Source: Candidatus Omnitrophota bacterium
Lineage (GTDB): Bacteria; Omnitrophota; Gorgyraeia; Zapsychrales; Zapsychraceae
Assembly (NCBI GenBank): GCA_016217585.1
Contig: JACRHQ010000018.1
Coordinates: 1 to 5,322 of the forward strand
Length of the DNA: 5,322 nucleotides
Reading direction: 5' to 3'
Position 1 is the first letter of the stretch. Each line of letters opens with the position of its first letter. The notes beneath the pieces are model-generated. The model saw only the letters and a program-made list of their open reading frames with translations. It was not told where the DNA came from and did no database searches. This document shows, piece by piece, positions 4,647 through 5,322 of the stretch. Position numbers and translations under genes: made by a program.

Positions 4647-5322
4647 ATGAAAAAGAATCAAATTTTTGAAGATTACGACCGTTATATCCTTTCCACGTAT
4701 TCCCGCACGCCGCTCATTTTCGTCAAGGGCAAGGGGATGACGCTCGTCGATATCACGGGCAAAAAGTACCTCGACTTTTTCCCGGGCTGGGGCGTCAATA
4801 ACGTGGGGCACTGCCACCCGAAGGTGATGTCGGCGGTGCGCGACCAGATCGGACGGCTCATCCATATCCCGAATAATTTTTATCATCCCCATCAGGCGAA
4901 GCTGGCCAGGGAAATTATCCGTTTGTCGTTCCCCGGCAAGGTATTTTTTTGCAACAGCGGCGCGGAAGGCTGCGAGGCGGCGATCAAATTCGCCCGCGCG
5001 TACGGCGAAGGCCGGCGTCACGGGATCATCACGATGACCAATTCCTTCCACGGCCGCACGCTGGGGGCCCTCGCCGCGACGGGACAGCCGAAATATCTGA
5101 ACGGTTTTCATCCGCTGCCGCCGGGATTCAAGACCGTGCCGTTTAATGATTTTAACGCGTTAAAGGCGGCCGTCGGTGATGACACGGTCGCGGTTATGCT
5201 CGAATTAATCCAGGGCGAAGGCGGCATCCACGTCGCCGGGCAGGAATATATCCGGCAGGTACGGGAGCTGTGTACCGGGAAAGATATCCTGTTGATTTTT
5301 GACGAGGTGCAGACCGCGATGG
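4647..5322 (+). CDS. argD: Acetylornithine aminotransferase, N-terminal part (cut by window end)
   Basis: ArgD is a PLP enzyme that transaminates N-acetylglutamate semialdehyde to N-acetylornithine, using glutamate; the same fold also serves succinyl-diaminopimelate in some bacteria. 225 residues are visible of the usual ~390-400. Seen in order: YLDFFPGWGVNNVGHCHP (41-58), the PLP phosphate-binding NSGAEGCEAAIKFAR (103-117; more usual NSGAEANEAA, so Gly-Cys is a variant), FHGRTLGALAATGQPKY (134-150), IQGEGGI (188-194) and DEVQT (219-223, Asp219 contacting the pyridine nitrogen). The catalytic lysine lies beyond the window. ATG 4647 is chosen because MKKNQIFEDYDRYIL aligns with the family start. 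No Shine-Dalgarno is near it: GGAG at 4624-4627 is 19 nt away and inside the repeats. Unlike argC-J-B, it is separated from its neighbour by 67 nt. Assignment to ArgD over other class III transaminases rests on both sequence and operon. Confidence 0.93.
   Translation, partial: MKKNQIFEDYDRYILSTYSRTPLIFVKGKGMTLVDITGKKYLDFFPGWGVNNVGHCHPKVMSAVRDQIGRLIHIPNNFYHPHQAKLAREIIRLSFPGKVFFCNSGAEGCEAAIKFARAYGEGRRHGIITMTNSFHGRTLGALAATGQPKYLNGFHPLPPGFKTVPFNDFNALKAAVGDDTVAVMLELIQGEGGIHVAGQEYIRQVRELCTGKDILLIFDEVQTAM

Overview
The window reads entirely on the + strand and is ordinary bacterial chromosome, GC-rich in its coding parts. It holds the tail of a nucleotidyltransferase-like gene, a broken small gene, the ribosomal protein pair rplM-rpsI, and the front of an arginine biosynthesis operon, argC-argJ-argB-argD, with argD cut by the window end. 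No RNA gene, insertion sequence, phage gene or CRISPR array is visible. The organism cannot be named from the sequence. The mix of an L13-S9 pair next to argCJBD, a DUF6036-like nucleotidyltransferase with its small partner, and repeat-rich spacers reminds me of uncultivated PVC-type lineages such as Omnitrophota, but this is a weak inference from memory. Three genes end in TAG (the first partial gene, the broken gene and rplM), so the standard code applies.

Layout. 2-241: C-terminal 79 residues of a nucleotidyltransferase-like protein. 234-431: a small ORF overlapping its stop, with a good Shine-Dalgarno but an amber codon at position 9. 443-482: a strong promoter with an AT-rich upstream tract and extended -10, placed so close to rplM (493-927) that the message should be leaderless or nearly so. 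928-1005: a spacer of octamer repeats and nested palindromes, then rpsI (1006-1401). 1431-1479: an intrinsic terminator. A second promoter is threaded through its 3' half, and a perfect 20-bp palindrome lies on the predicted start point. argC (1543-2583), argJ (2580-3725) and argB (3725-4579) follow with 4-base and 1-base overlaps. 4580-4646 is a second repeat-rich spacer (heptamers), then argD (4647 to the end).

How the genes work together. ArgJ makes N-acetylglutamate by taking the acetyl group from N-acetylornithine, ArgB phosphorylates it, ArgC reduces it to the semialdehyde and ArgD transaminates that to N-acetylornithine, which returns to ArgJ and releases ornithine. With ArgJ present this is the acetyl-recycling form of the pathway. 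ArgB has the N-terminal helix and C-terminal segment typical of arginine-inhibited kinases, so feedback probably acts there. The most interesting material is non-coding: the leaderless ribosomal-protein promoter, the terminator/promoter/palindrome stack before argC, and two repeat-built spacers inside operons.
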